Shown here: piece after piece, positions 8,773-16,882 of the stretch | How positions within the stretch are numbered: position 1 is the stretch's first letter | Layout: every line of letters begins with the position of its first letter | NCBI GenBank assembly: GCA_963721335.1 | Contig: CAVRIV010000008.1 | Coordinates: forward strand, 62,001-126,000 | DNA from: CAVXDY01 sp963721335 | Lineage (GTDB): Bacteria > Actinomycetota > Thermoleophilia > Miltoncostaeales > Miltoncostaeaceae | Length of the DNA stretch: 64,000 nucleotides | Reading direction: 5' to 3' | Made by a program: the position numbers and the translations under genes | The notes under the pieces: generated by a model | Told to the model about the DNA's origin: nothing | What the model saw: only the letters and a program-made list of their open reading frames with translations | Database searches by the model: none

Positions 8773-9206
8773 GCGGCGTGTCGAGGCGGCGGCGGCCGAT
8801 ACCGGGCCTGGTCACCCTGATGGCGGCGACCGTGTCCGTGGGCGCGCTGCTCACCGCATGCAGCCCCGAGGACGTCACCGGCGAGCCGGAGGACATCGGA
8901 GCGCTGATCCATGTGATCCCGGAGGGATCGCGATGCGTCTACGACCGCGATGCCGGCACCGCGCGGTTCGATGTTCGCCTCAGCAATACCGGGGAGGACG
9001 AGCGCGTCGTCACCGTCACCCCGGTGCGGCGCTTCGACGACCGCGACGTGGGCACCTCGCTCGACGGCTTCAAGGTGACGGTGCCGGGCGACGGTGAGGC
9101 GGACGGCGGTGTCCTGGTGGATGGCGTCTCCGATGATCTGACCGACTGCCTGGTGACCCTCGACGGCGGGTCCCCGGTCAGGGTGGATCTGCAGGACGCC
9201 GCCTAG
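8769..9206 (+). CDS. Small predicted lipoprotein
   Basis: A protein of about 145 residues with a lipoprotein signal: a basic N-region (SRRRR), a hydrophobic stretch and the lipobox LTAC near residue 32. The mature part is acidic and contains two further cysteines (SRCVYD and TDCLVTL) that could form a disulfide. The ATG used overlaps the TGA of the decarboxylase gene (ATGA), so it belongs to the same operon; an in-frame ATG at 8742 is possible. I recognise no domain beyond an all-beta look. A role in capture or export of the operon's product is conceivable but unproven. Confidence 0.72.
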   Translation: MSGVSRRRRPIPGLVTLMAATVSVGALLTACSPEDVTGEPEDIGALIHVIPEGSRCVYDRDAGTARFDVRLSNTGEDERVVTVTPVRRFDDRDVGTSLDGFKVTVPGDGEADGGVLVDGVSDDLTDCLVTLDGGSPVRVDLQDAA

Positions 9207-9275
9207 CTGCGGCATGCGGGGGACCGCGGCCGGCCGGTGACCGAAGACGCCGCGACGGTCGGCCTCTGCGGCGAC

Positions 9276-9281
9276 TACCCT
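9276..9281 (+). promoter_or_regulatory. Predicted -10 element (TACCCT) for a leaderless start at 9288
   Basis: TACCCT is followed by 6 nt and then ATG, the TANNNT-6-start arrangement of leaderless actinobacterial promoters. This favours the ATG at 9288 over the upstream in-frame GTG at 9237. Confidence 0.5.
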
Positions 9282-9287
9282 CTGGCG

Positions 9288-10484
9288 ATGGCACGGCACC
9301 GCTCGATGTCGGGAGCGACGGGCGCAGCAGAGCACCTGCGCCGGGAGGGAGCCCCACACCGGCTGCCCGAGCGGCTCCTTCGGGATTTCGAGGACACCCT
9401 CGGCGGGCCGATGGCCCTGTACGTCATGGACGTCGACGGGTCGTGCCTGCACCTGCTGGCCGGTGACCCGTCGCGGGTGCCCCTGCTCATCCCGGCTCCG
9501 ATCGGGATCGGGCCCGAAGTCCCTCCGGAGGCCTTCGAAGCCCTCGCGGCGGCCATCGCCGAGGCACTGCCCAGGTGCGGCTCGATGCCGCTCGTGCTCG
9601 CGGATCGCGGCGTCGGCGCGCTCGTCCGTGTCGACGGCCCCTCTTCGCGCCTGGACGAGTTCGCGTCCGAGGCCGCGCTGGCCCTCGAGACGATCAGCGG
9701 CTACACGGACGTGGTCCACGCGGCGCGGCGACACAAGCACCCGCGGCCGGCGGCCGAGATGCAGCAGAACCTCCTCCCCCCGCGGATCGCGCGACTGAGC
9801 GGCGCCGATATCGTCGGAGGCGTGCTCCCGGGCTACGACGTGGGGGGCGACTTCTTCGACTACGCCGACAACCACGAGGGCGTGTGGCTCACCGTCGCCG
9901 ACGCGGTCGGCAAGGAAAACGAGGCAGCCGCCCTCGCCGCCGTGACGATCGGGGCGCTGCGGGCCTCGCGGCGCTCGGGAAGGGGGCTCGAAGGGGCGGT
10001 CGGCGCGATGCGCGATGCCGTCAGGGGCTTCGGACACACGAGGCTCGTCTTCGTGACCGCGGTCGTGGCGCTGTGGAATCCGGCGACGCACCGGCTGCGG
10101 TGGATCACCGCGGGGCACCCGCGTCCGATCGTGGCGCGCTCCGGCGGGGAGCTGGAAACCCTCAGCGCGGGCGTCATGCGCCCCTTCGGCATCGAGGGTG
10201 GTGACGACGAGCTGCGTGCGGCCGAGTGCTCCCTGTCGGCGGGCGACCGGCTGATCCTGTATTCCGACGGCCTCGTCGAGCAGCCGCACCGGCGTACTGC
10301 GGAGCCGGTCGGCATCGAGGCCATCCACCGGGTCGTCCGTGAATCGGCCGACGCCAGCTGCGCCCAGATGGTGCGGCGCCTCCAGGACCTCGTCGTCGAG
10401 GCGTCGGGGGGCAAGCTGCGCGATGACGCGACGCTCCTCGCGCTCGCCGTCGACGCTGCGTCCGAGCCTTCGCACGGCGGCTAG
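9288..10484 (+). CDS. PP2C-type (SpoIIE/RsbU) protein serine phosphatase with N-terminal GAF-like region
   Basis: A stand-alone regulatory phosphatase of about 398 residues. The N-terminal 150 residues look like a GAF-type sensor. The rest is a SpoIIE/PP2C catalytic domain with the metal-binding motifs GYDVGGDFFDY and VADAVGKE, then ITAGHPRPIV, LYSDGLVEQ and RDDATLLAL. Such enzymes dephosphorylate anti-sigma-factor antagonists in partner-switching stress cascades. No anti-sigma or antagonist gene is adjacent, so the target must be encoded elsewhere. An alternative GTG at 9237 would add 17 residues. The domain call is firm; the pathway is inferred. Confidence 0.85.
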   Translation: MARHRSMSGATGAAEHLRREGAPHRLPERLLRDFEDTLGGPMALYVMDVDGSCLHLLAGDPSRVPLLIPAPIGIGPEVPPEAFEALAAAIAEALPRCGSMPLVLADRGVGALVRVDGPSSRLDEFASEAALALETISGYTDVVHAARRHKHPRPAAEMQQNLLPPRIARLSGADIVGGVLPGYDVGGDFFDYADNHEGVWLTVADAVGKENEAAALAAVTIGALRASRRSGRGLEGAVGAMRDAVRGFGHTRLVFVTAVVALWNPATHRLRWITAGHPRPIVARSGGELETLSAGVMRPFGIEGGDDELRAAECSLSAGDRLILYSDGLVEQPHRRTAEPVGIEAIHRVVRESADASCAQMVRRLQDLVVEASGGKLRDDATLLALAVDAASEPSHGG

Positions 10485-10583
10485 CGAGGGTCGCCCCACA
10501 GCCCTTCGCTGGGACACTTCGTGAACAGCGTGGTAGAGGCCGGCAGGGTATCGGGGGTCAGGGACACCCGGCCGGAATGGGCT

Positions 10584-10955
10584 CTACCTGTCGTCCGCGT
10601 CCCGCCGAGCGGGATCGACCGGCCGTGTGGTCTCGCGGTCCTGGTTGCCACCCACATCCGCGCGAGTCCTCCGGTCGGCGCTCGGCTGGCCGGCGGCCGC
10701 CTCGTCGTCGTCGTCGGTCGCCCGCATCGTCTGGCGGATCTCGGGCGTGGGGCCCTGGGTGGTGTCGCTGACGTCGTCGACGCCACCGGTCTCGCCAACG
10801 ACGGAGTCATCCTCGGCGAAGTCGCGGCCCTCCACGTGGCCGGCCGGGTGACGGGTCTCGGGGGTGGGGCCGCGGGAGAGATCCTCGCCGGACAGATCGT
10901 CGCGGAGCGGTGCGTCGTGCTCGTGGAGATCGTCGCGCTTGTCCTTGTGGTCCAT
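10584..10955 (-). CDS. Acidic, probably disordered protein with a duplicated GPTPE motif
   Basis: About 123 residues, very rich in Asp, Glu, Arg and His, with no hydrophobic core. It is therefore likely intrinsically disordered. A motif occurs twice: RGPTPETRHP and QGPTPEIRQT, about 40 residues apart. The ATG at 10955 is preceded by GAGG at good distance. The open frame starts at 10991, but the extra residues look like leader. I do not recognise the family. Codon use (third-position GC, Asp/Glu balance) looks coding rather than accidental. It converges with the phosphatase gene and diverges from the protease gene. Confidence 0.55.
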   Translation of the reverse strand: MDHKDKRDDLHEHDAPLRDDLSGEDLSRGPTPETRHPAGHVEGRDFAEDDSVVGETGGVDDVSDTTQGPTPEIRQTMRATDDDDEAAAGQPSADRRTRADVGGNQDRETTRPVDPARRDADDR

Positions 10956-11090
10956 ATCGCCTCGATTCGTTGAGGTGCCGGGCACCGTCATCTACCCCGG
11001 AGCCCCCGGATCTACACGCCGTCCCGCGGGCAGGGCTCGGGGCAGCGCCGCCGAGATCGCTCGCGCGTTGACCGTGAGCAACGCCCGGGC

Positions 11091-11096
11091 TAGCGT
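11091..11096 (+). promoter_or_regulatory. Possible -10 element (TAGCGT) upstream of the papain-like protease
   Basis: TAGCGT lies 3 nt before a TTG, 9 nt before a GTG and 12 nt before an ATG that are all in frame. No Shine-Dalgarno is seen, so a short or absent leader is likely. Confidence 0.35.
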
Positions 11097-11108
11097 CGGT
11101 TGGCCGTG

Positions 11109-11726
11109 ATGCCGAGATTGCTGGATGAGACACGGATCTCGCTCGACCTCGAGGCCCTCGGGCTTCGGAGAGACCGCCTCCTCGACTTCTGGAGGACCCT
11201 CTGGGAGCGCATCCTGGCGTGGCTCGAATGCTGGTTGCGTCTGTGGCGCCGGCTCGCGTTCTCGATGCAATCGCAAACTCAGACCCAATGGTGCTGGGCG
11301 GCGTGCTCGGTGAGCGTTTCACGGTTCTACGACAGCGCCAGCCCGTGGACTCAATGCTCCGTCGTCAATGCGGAGCTGGGTCAGTCCACCTGTTGCCAGG
11401 ATGGCTCCACGGCGCAGTGCAACCAGCCGTGGTACCTGAATCTCGCCCTGACGCGTACCGGCAATCTCGCCAGTTGGTCCGGGGGGACGGCGACGTTCTC
11501 CCAGGTCAGATCCGAGATTCGGAATGGACGACCGTTGGGAGCGCGCATCGGGTGGGCCGGTGGTGGCGGCCATTTCGTGGTGATCGTCGGCTACCTCTGC
11601 GATGCCGTGGGATACCTCGACGTTCGCGACCCGATCTTCGGCAGCTCGGACATCGCCATGGCGACCTTCGCCACGAGCTATCAGGGCACCGGTTCGTGGA
11701 CCCACACGTACTACACGCAGGCCTAG
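11109..11726 (+). CDS. Papain-like cysteine protease (C39-like / AvrRpt2-like fold)
   Basis: About 205 residues. The catalytic pattern is clear: QTQWCWAACS supplies the oxyanion Gln and nucleophile Cys, GGGGHFVVIVGY the His, and YLDVRDP the Asp. The catalytic Cys and His lie about 93 residues apart. Several additional cysteines (QSTCCQ, QCNQPW) suggest disulfides. The N-terminal 50 residues form a Trp- and Arg-rich amphipathic helix rather than a standard signal peptide, so the route of export, if any, is unclear. Starts at 11100 (TTG) or 11106 (GTG) are also possible. The next gene begins 3 nt after this stop and is probably co-expressed. The substrate is unknown. Confidence 0.8.
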   Translation: MPRLLDETRISLDLEALGLRRDRLLDFWRTLWERILAWLECWLRLWRRLAFSMQSQTQTQWCWAACSVSVSRFYDSASPWTQCSVVNAELGQSTCCQDGSTAQCNQPWYLNLALTRTGNLASWSGGTATFSQVRSEIRNGRPLGARIGWAGGGGHFVVIVGYLCDAVGYLDVRDPIFGSSDIAMATFATSYQGTGSWTHTYYTQA

Positions 11727-11729
11727 ACC

Positions 11730-12323
11730 GTGCCGATCGCCGCCCGCGACCTTCCTCCCGACGCCGTCGCGGCGGTGCGCCGCGCGCTCGCGGCGACCGG
11801 ACGCTTTCCCCGTCGCCGGGGCGCCGCATTGTCGCTGACCCTGCCCCATCCAGTGTTCACCGTGGGGTTGGAGGCCCTCGCGGCGCGGCGGCCATTGTCG
11901 GAGGCGGCCGAGCTCGCCGGGTGGCGTGCGCTCCTGGAGGAGGACAAGACGGTCGTGGCAGCCGTGGAGGTGGCCGTGCCCGCGGCCGGCGCCGCGATCT
12001 CCGACGCCTCGATCAATCGCGGCGCGTTCGTGCAGTCCACGGTCGAGGCGCTGGACGCGGCGGAGAGGGATGACCGCGTGGCGTCGAAGCAGTTCGAGAT
12101 CCGGCTTCTTCGCGTGGTGGCCCTTTACGTGGTCGCGCTCTGGCTTCGGAGCTCGGAGGATGCCGCGAGCGATCTGTTCGTCCCGCTCGCACCGGCCCCA
12201 TCGCCGCTGAAGGCCGGCGTCGCCTTCGAGGCGGAGCAGTTCGAGGGCGATCTCGCAGGCATGGCGGAGGCGCTCGTGTCGGCGTACGACGCCGCTGAAC
12301 GACCCGACGAGCTCGGCTCATAG
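11730..12323 (+). CDS. Uncharacterised protein encoded next to the papain-like protease
   Basis: A 197-residue mostly alpha-helical protein, rich in Ala, Leu and Glu, with no signal peptide. One moderately hydrophobic helix (LLRVVALYVVALWL) lies near residue 130. The GTG start comes 3 nt after the protease stop, so translational coupling is likely. I do not recognise a domain. The tight pairing suggests an inhibitor, chaperone or immunity-type partner, or a dedicated substrate, for the protease; this rests only on context. Confidence 0.62.
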   Translation: MPIAARDLPPDAVAAVRRALAATGRFPRRRGAALSLTLPHPVFTVGLEALAARRPLSEAAELAGWRALLEEDKTVVAAVEVAVPAAGAAISDASINRGAFVQSTVEALDAAERDDRVASKQFEIRLLRVVALYVVALWLRSSEDAASDLFVPLAPAPSPLKAGVAFEAEQFEGDLAGMAEALVSAYDAAERPDELGS

Positions 12324-12432
12324 GCCGGTTGGCGGCTCTCCGGGACGGTCGGTCCGAATCCCTGGGGGGCTCGCCCAGCGCGCCGGCACGATGTGAGAAG
12401 CTGGCGCCACCGCGACCCTTCGGAGATCCGCT

Positions 12433-12636
12433 GTGCCCGTCCACCTGACCCCCGAGGACCTCGCCGGCCTGTTCGACGTGGAGCCTCATGTGATCCTGAA
12501 CGCCGCCCGCGAGGTCAACGTACCGATCTACAACGGGCACATCGACAGCGTCCTGTTCTCCGAGGCGATCATCGCCGCCGACCACCACCTGGCCGATCGT
12601 GCCCGCGATGTCCTTCAGGCCGAGGGCGGGCCCTGA
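12433..12636 (+). CDS. Small uncharacterised protein, possible excisionase-like helix-turn-helix
   Basis: A 67-residue protein with a GTG start preceded by GGAGAT. The pattern LTPEDLAGLFDVEPHVI followed by VPIYNGHIDSVLFSEAI loosely resembles the winged-helix layout of MerR/excisionase-type DNA-binding domains. The match is weak and could be accidental. It sits 110 bp downstream of the protease partner gene on the same strand. Confidence 0.45.
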   Translation: MPVHLTPEDLAGLFDVEPHVILNAAREVNVPIYNGHIDSVLFSEAIIAADHHLADRARDVLQAEGGP

Positions 12637-12796
12637 GGAGCTCCTCGCGGACCTGAGGCGTCGCCCGGGCGCCTCAGGGGACTCCGAGACCCGCACCCCG
12701 GAGCAGCCGGCAGAGAAAGGCCACCCGGCCGAGCTCCTGGCGCGTCGCGGCGGCGATAGCCTCCCGGCCTCCGCGTCCTCCGAGCCCGGGAGCCAC

Positions 12797-14786
12797 GTGA
12801 CCGCCGTCCGCATCCGCCGTACCGCCGCCCTGCTGGGGCTCGTCGTGGGCCTGCTGGCGGCGGGGACCGCCTCGGCGGCCACGTCCCTCGAGGTGATCGC
12901 GCCGCCGTCGGCGGAGCCGCGCACGCCCGACCTCGCCGTGAACGGCGCCGGGCGGGCGGTGGCGGTGTGGACGGGCAGGGCCCCGGGCGGGAGCGGATTC
13001 GCCGTCTACGCGCGGATACGCCTCCAACGGCGCGGTGCCTGGACGCTGCCGGAGCGCGTTTCGGGCATCGAGGCGCAGCGGCCGCTGGCACCGACCGTGG
13101 CCCTGGGCGATGGCGGCGGCGCGGTCGCCATCTGGCGGGTCCCGGGCGGAGCCGTGCAGTCGGCCACGCTTCCGGCGGGCTCGACGACCGCGTGGACACG
13201 CCAGACGGTGGCGGCGGACGGCGAGGGCTTCGTCGCGCCGGCGATCAGCGCCCGGCCGGCGATCGCCGTCTGGGCGGATCGTGTCGGGACGACGTGGCGC
13301 GCGCGGCGGGCGCACCTGCTGGACGGGTCATGGCAACTCGCACCGCCGCTCGACCTGTCGGCCGCGGGCCTCATCCCGCCCGGCGCCCCCGACTCCCCGC
13401 CCGACCTCGCGGTCGGGGCGCGCGGCGACGCCGCCGTCATCTGGCCGGGCCCCACCGGACCCCCGGTCCCGGCGGCGGCCACCCGGTTGTCGGTCGCCCT
13501 GTGGCCCCGCGGCTCGCAGGCGTGGCAGCCCCCCGTCGTCCTCTCCGAGCAGGGCGCCCACGGCGACGTCGCCCTGGGTCCCGCCGGTCACGCGGGTGCC
13601 GCCTGGGTCGAGGGGGCGGGCTCGGTGCGGGCGTCCGTCCGCGACCCGGAGGCGGGCGCCTGGCCGGCCCCCGACACGCTGGTCGCCGGCCAGACGGCGA
13701 CCCCGGCCTTCCCGCACATCGCGCTCAACCGCGAGGGCTACGCGGTCGCGAGCTGGGGCGAGACCGAGGGCGACCTGTCGCTGCGGGCGCGCACGCGCTC
13801 CGGGGCGAGCGGTGTCTGGGGCGCCGAGCGGACCGTCTACGACGACTTCTCAGTCCTTCTCGGTGTTCGAGGTGGGGAACGGCGAGGCCGTGGTCGACGA
13901 CGACCGCGTCGCGACGCTCGCCTGGACCGACCCGGAGGGCCCGGGATCCGCGTCGGCGTACGCCGCGCGGGCGACGTCGGGCGACTGGAGCATCGCCGCG
14001 CGGGTCGCGATCCTCGAGGACCTCGACGAGGTGTCTCTCGCTGCTGACGCCCACGGCGGCGCTCTGCTCGCGACCCCGCGAGCCCGGGTGATCGACGAGC
14101 CCCACATCGACCTCGTCGCGGCGCAGTTCCCGCCGCCGCCGGAGTTCACGCTGTCGGCCACGCAGATGCTGATCAACCAGCGCATCTCCCAGGCCGCGGT
14201 GCGCCGCACCAACGCCGTGATGGCACGCCTCACGGCCAAGCTGCGCAGCCAGGACATCCGCAACGGGACCCTCCCGGCCGCCGTCTTCGGCGAGGGCGTG
14301 ACGGTGGGGGGCACGCCGACCGGCGAGGTCGTCCCCGCCGGACCGATCGCACCGCTCGACATCGCCCCGCCCGGGCAGGGGGGAGACGCGGTGACGCTCT
14401 CGGTCGCCCAGCTCCGGATCAACCAGCGGATCTCGCAGGCCGCGATCGTGCGCTCGGGCTTCGTCCGTCAGACGCTCGCGCTCGGCCTCACGGGCGAGCA
14501 CGTCGCCGACGGCGCCATCGGCGCCGGCAAGCTCCTGCCGGGCCTGCGGATCACCGGGGCTGTTCCGGTGACCACCCCCCTGCCGGAATCGCCCGTCTTC
14601 CGCCCGGGGACGAGCGGCAACGACCGCGTCACGCTCAGCGTCACCCAGCTCCAGATCAACCAGCGCATCGCGCAGGCCGCGGTGTTGCGGGCCAACTGGC
14701 TGGTGGAGCTCTTCGAGAGCGGCATCCGGGGAGACGACTTCCGCGCCGGCGGGCTGCGGGCCGAGGACCTGACGCCGGGGTCCTGA
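12797..14786 (+). CDS. Secreted propeller-like protein with C-terminal INQRISQAA repeats (frameshifted)
   Basis: An N-terminal signal peptide (basic start, then LLGLVVGLLAAGTASAA) leads into about 330 residues of blade-like repeats such as AVAVWTGRA and AVASWGETEG, resembling a beta-propeller. The frame then breaks near 13850 (TVYDDF / SVFEVGNGEA) and continues one frame over to 14786. The C-terminal third carries three copies of a helical motif centred on INQRISQAA. The second frame keeps strong coding character throughout, so a one-base indel (mutation or assembly error) is more likely than two genes. The GTG start at 12797 was chosen for the signal peptide. A paralogous propeller is encoded at 24288-25589. 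Function unknown. Confidence 0.7.
14151..14703 (+). repeat. Three coding repeats, about 70 bp each (INQRI[SA]QAA motif)
   Basis: Units begin near 14151, 14397 and 14634 (spacing 246 and 237 bp). Each encodes LS-x2-Q-(M/L)-x-INQRI-(S/A)-QAA followed by a further helix. Spacers are Gly/Pro/Asp-rich. They probably form helical hairpins or an oligomerisation stalk. Confidence 0.75.
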
Positions 14787-14986
14787 CGAGCCGACGCAGT
14801 GACCGCCCGTCCTGCTGCGGAAGGACGGACGGCACGCCCGCCTCCCCCCGCGGGAGGGCGCGAAAGATCAGCCCGAGGCCGACACCGGATCCCCTCCCGG
14901 GCCGACGACGAGCGGGGCCGCGGGGCGCAGCCTTGGTCGGGACAGATCCACCGGTCCGGACGACCGGACCCGACCGAGGAGTCACC

Positions 14987-15544
14987 ATGGCGTACGCAGG
15001 ACAGGTCATCGAGAACCCGGTGAGCGGCGAGCGGATCACCTTCCGCCGGACGGCCTCCGACACCGGCGGCGAGCTGCTGGCCATCGACCTCGAGCTCACG
15101 CCCGACGGGCACGCGCCCGGGCTGCACGTCCACCCGGTCCAGGAGGAGCGCTTCGAGGTCGTCTCCGGGCAGATGCGCTTCCGCCAGGGCCTTCGGACCT
15201 CGATTGCCGGACCCGGCGACGTCGTGGTGGTCCCGCCCGGCACCGCCCATGCGTTCGCCAACGCGGGGGAGGACCGGGTGCGCGCCCGGGTGGAGATCCG
15301 GCCCGCGCTCCAGATGGAGCGCCTCTTCGAGACCGCGGTGGCGCTCGCCCGGGAGGGGCGCACCACGAGCACGGGCATGCCCACGCCGCTGGAGCTCGCC
15401 CTCTTCACGCGCGAGTTCGCGCAGGAGGTCCGAGGGCCGTTCGCCCCCGCCTGGCTCCAGCGCATGACGCTGGCGCCACTCGCGTGGCTGGCGGCGCGCC
15501 GAGGGCGCGACGCTCGCTACGCCGGGCGGCCGGCCACCGCGTGA
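14987..15544 (+). CDS. Cupin-domain protein
   Basis: A 185-residue protein with a single cupin fold. Motif 1 appears as GLHVHPVQEERFEVVSGQMRF and motif 2 as PGDVVVVPPGTAHAFAN, giving the usual His-His-Glu and His metal ligands. The C-terminal 60 residues (PLELALFTREFAQE onward) form a helical tail found in cupins related to quercetinase-like or hypothetical actinobacterial proteins. The ATG at 14987 follows GAGGAG at 6 nt, which decides the start. The upstream 200 bp show no gene. Metal and substrate are unknown. Confidence 0.82.
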   Translation: MAYAGQVIENPVSGERITFRRTASDTGGELLAIDLELTPDGHAPGLHVHPVQEERFEVVSGQMRFRQGLRTSIAGPGDVVVVPPGTAHAFANAGEDRVRARVEIRPALQMERLFETAVALAREGRTTSTGMPTPLELALFTREFAQEVRGPFAPAWLQRMTLAPLAWLAARRGRDARYAGRPATA

Positions 15545-15562
15545 GTGCTCGGACCGACGCGG

Positions 15563-15590
15563 ACGCCCGCCGGCTTTCGCCGGCGGGCGT
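15563..15590. terminator. Bidirectional intrinsic-type terminator hairpin
   Basis: A perfect 12-bp inverted repeat, ACGCCCGCCGGC and GCCGGCGGGCGT, closed by a TTTC loop. It sits between the convergent cupin and amtB genes, so it can terminate both. No long T-run follows on either side, as is common in high-GC genomes. Confidence 0.8.
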
Positions 15591-15610
15591 TCCGTGAGCT
15601 CCGCGCCGAG

Positions 15611-16882
15611 CTACGGCCTCACCAGCACCTCCTTCTCCAGCCCGGCCTCGGGGGTCACCAGGATCGCGCCCTCGCCGCTGACGTAGGCCTCCTCGCCGTG
15701 GGAGACCACGTCCATGCCCAGGGCCTCCTCGCGCTCGGTCACGCGCAGGGGCATCAGGGCACCGATCACTCGCAGCAACACGTAGGTCGCGACGAACGCA
15801 TAGGCCGGCGCGGCCAGCGCCGCGACCGCCTGGTCCAGGAGTTGCCCCGCGTTGCCGTAGAAGAGGCCGTCGGACACGCCGTTCCACGACTCCTGCGCGA
15901 CGAAGCCGATGAACAGGATTCCGACGAAGCCCGCGATGCCGTGCGCGGCGAGCACGTCGAGCGTCTCGTCCACTCGCGTGCGCGTGCGCCACACGATGAC
16001 GGCGTAGCTGGGCAGCGCGACGAGCGCGCCGAGCGCCATCGCCCACGCGGGGCTGACGTAGCCGCCGGCCGGCGTGATGCCCACGCAGCCGACGATGATC
16101 GCGGTGGCGGCGCCGATGGCGGTGACCTTGCGCCCGCGGATCAGGTCGAGCGCGAACCAGACCACCAGCGTGCACGCCGGGCAGAGCAGCGTGTTCACGA
16201 ACGCGAGCACGCTGGGGTCGCCGGTGGAGAAGCCGCTGCCGCCGTTGAAGCCGAACCAGCCGAACCAGAGCAGGCCGGCGCCGAGGAGCACGTAGACCGC
16301 GTTGTGGGGCAGCAGCGCCTGGCGCCCGTAGTCCTTGCGTGCGCCCACGATCAGCGCGGCCGCCAGTGCCGAGAAGCCGGAGGCCATCTCCACGGGCACG
16401 CCGCCGGCGAAGTCGAGGGTGCCCCGCTGCATCAGCCAGCCGCCGCCGAAGGCCCAGTGCGCCATCACGGCGTACACGAGCACCGACCATGTCCCCGCGA
16501 AGACCAGGAACGCACCGAAGCGCATCCGCTCGACCACCGCGCCCGACACCAGGGCCGTGGTGATGATGCAGAACGTGGCCTGGAAGGCGAAGAAGACGAG
16601 GTGCGGGATCGTGGTGCCCTCCCGCGGGGTGAACTCGACGTCGCGCAGGAAGGCGTAGTCGAAGCCGCCGACCAGGTCACCGGTGCCGTCGAACGCGAGC
16701 GAGTAGCCGACGACGGCCCACGTCACGGTCGCGACCGCGATCGCGCCGATGCACATCATGAAGGTGTTCAGGGTGTTCTTCGACCGCACCAGGCCGGCAT
16801 AGAAGAGGCCGAGCGCGGGGGTCATCAGCAAGACCAGCGCGGTGGCCACGAGCATCCACGCGGTGTCCCCGGTGTCGATCAT
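15611..16882 (-). CDS. amtB: Ammonium transporter AmtB with Glu in place of the first pore histidine
   Basis: A 423-residue Amt/Mep/Rh channel-like transporter with about 11 membrane segments. The family signature runs from DFAGGVPVEMASG through FNGGSG to AAHGIAGFVGI. In E. coli AmtB the twin pore histidines are His168 and His318. Here the second is kept (His314) but the first position is Glu165. The same substitution is known in fungal Mep1/Mep3-type transporters, where it alters rate and selectivity. The gene overlaps glnK upstream by 4 bp, so they form the standard glnK-amtB operon for nitrogen-regulated ammonium uptake. The C-terminal tail that binds GlnK is present. Confidence 0.93.
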   Translation of the reverse strand: MIDTGDTAWMLVATALVLLMTPALGLFYAGLVRSKNTLNTFMMCIGAIAVATVTWAVVGYSLAFDGTGDLVGGFDYAFLRDVEFTPREGTTIPHLVFFAFQATFCIITTALVSGAVVERMRFGAFLVFAGTWSVLVYAVMAHWAFGGGWLMQRGTLDFAGGVPVEMASGFSALAAALIVGARKDYGRQALLPHNAVYVLLGAGLLWFGWFGFNGGSGFSTGDPSVLAFVNTLLCPACTLVVWFALDLIRGRKVTAIGAATAIIVGCVGITPAGGYVSPAWAMALGALVALPSYAVIVWRTRTRVDETLDVLAAHGIAGFVGILFIGFVAQESWNGVSDGLFYGNAGQLLDQAVAALAAPAYAFVATYVLLRVIGALMPLRVTEREEALGMDVVSHGEEAYVSGEGAILVTPEAGLEKEVLVRP

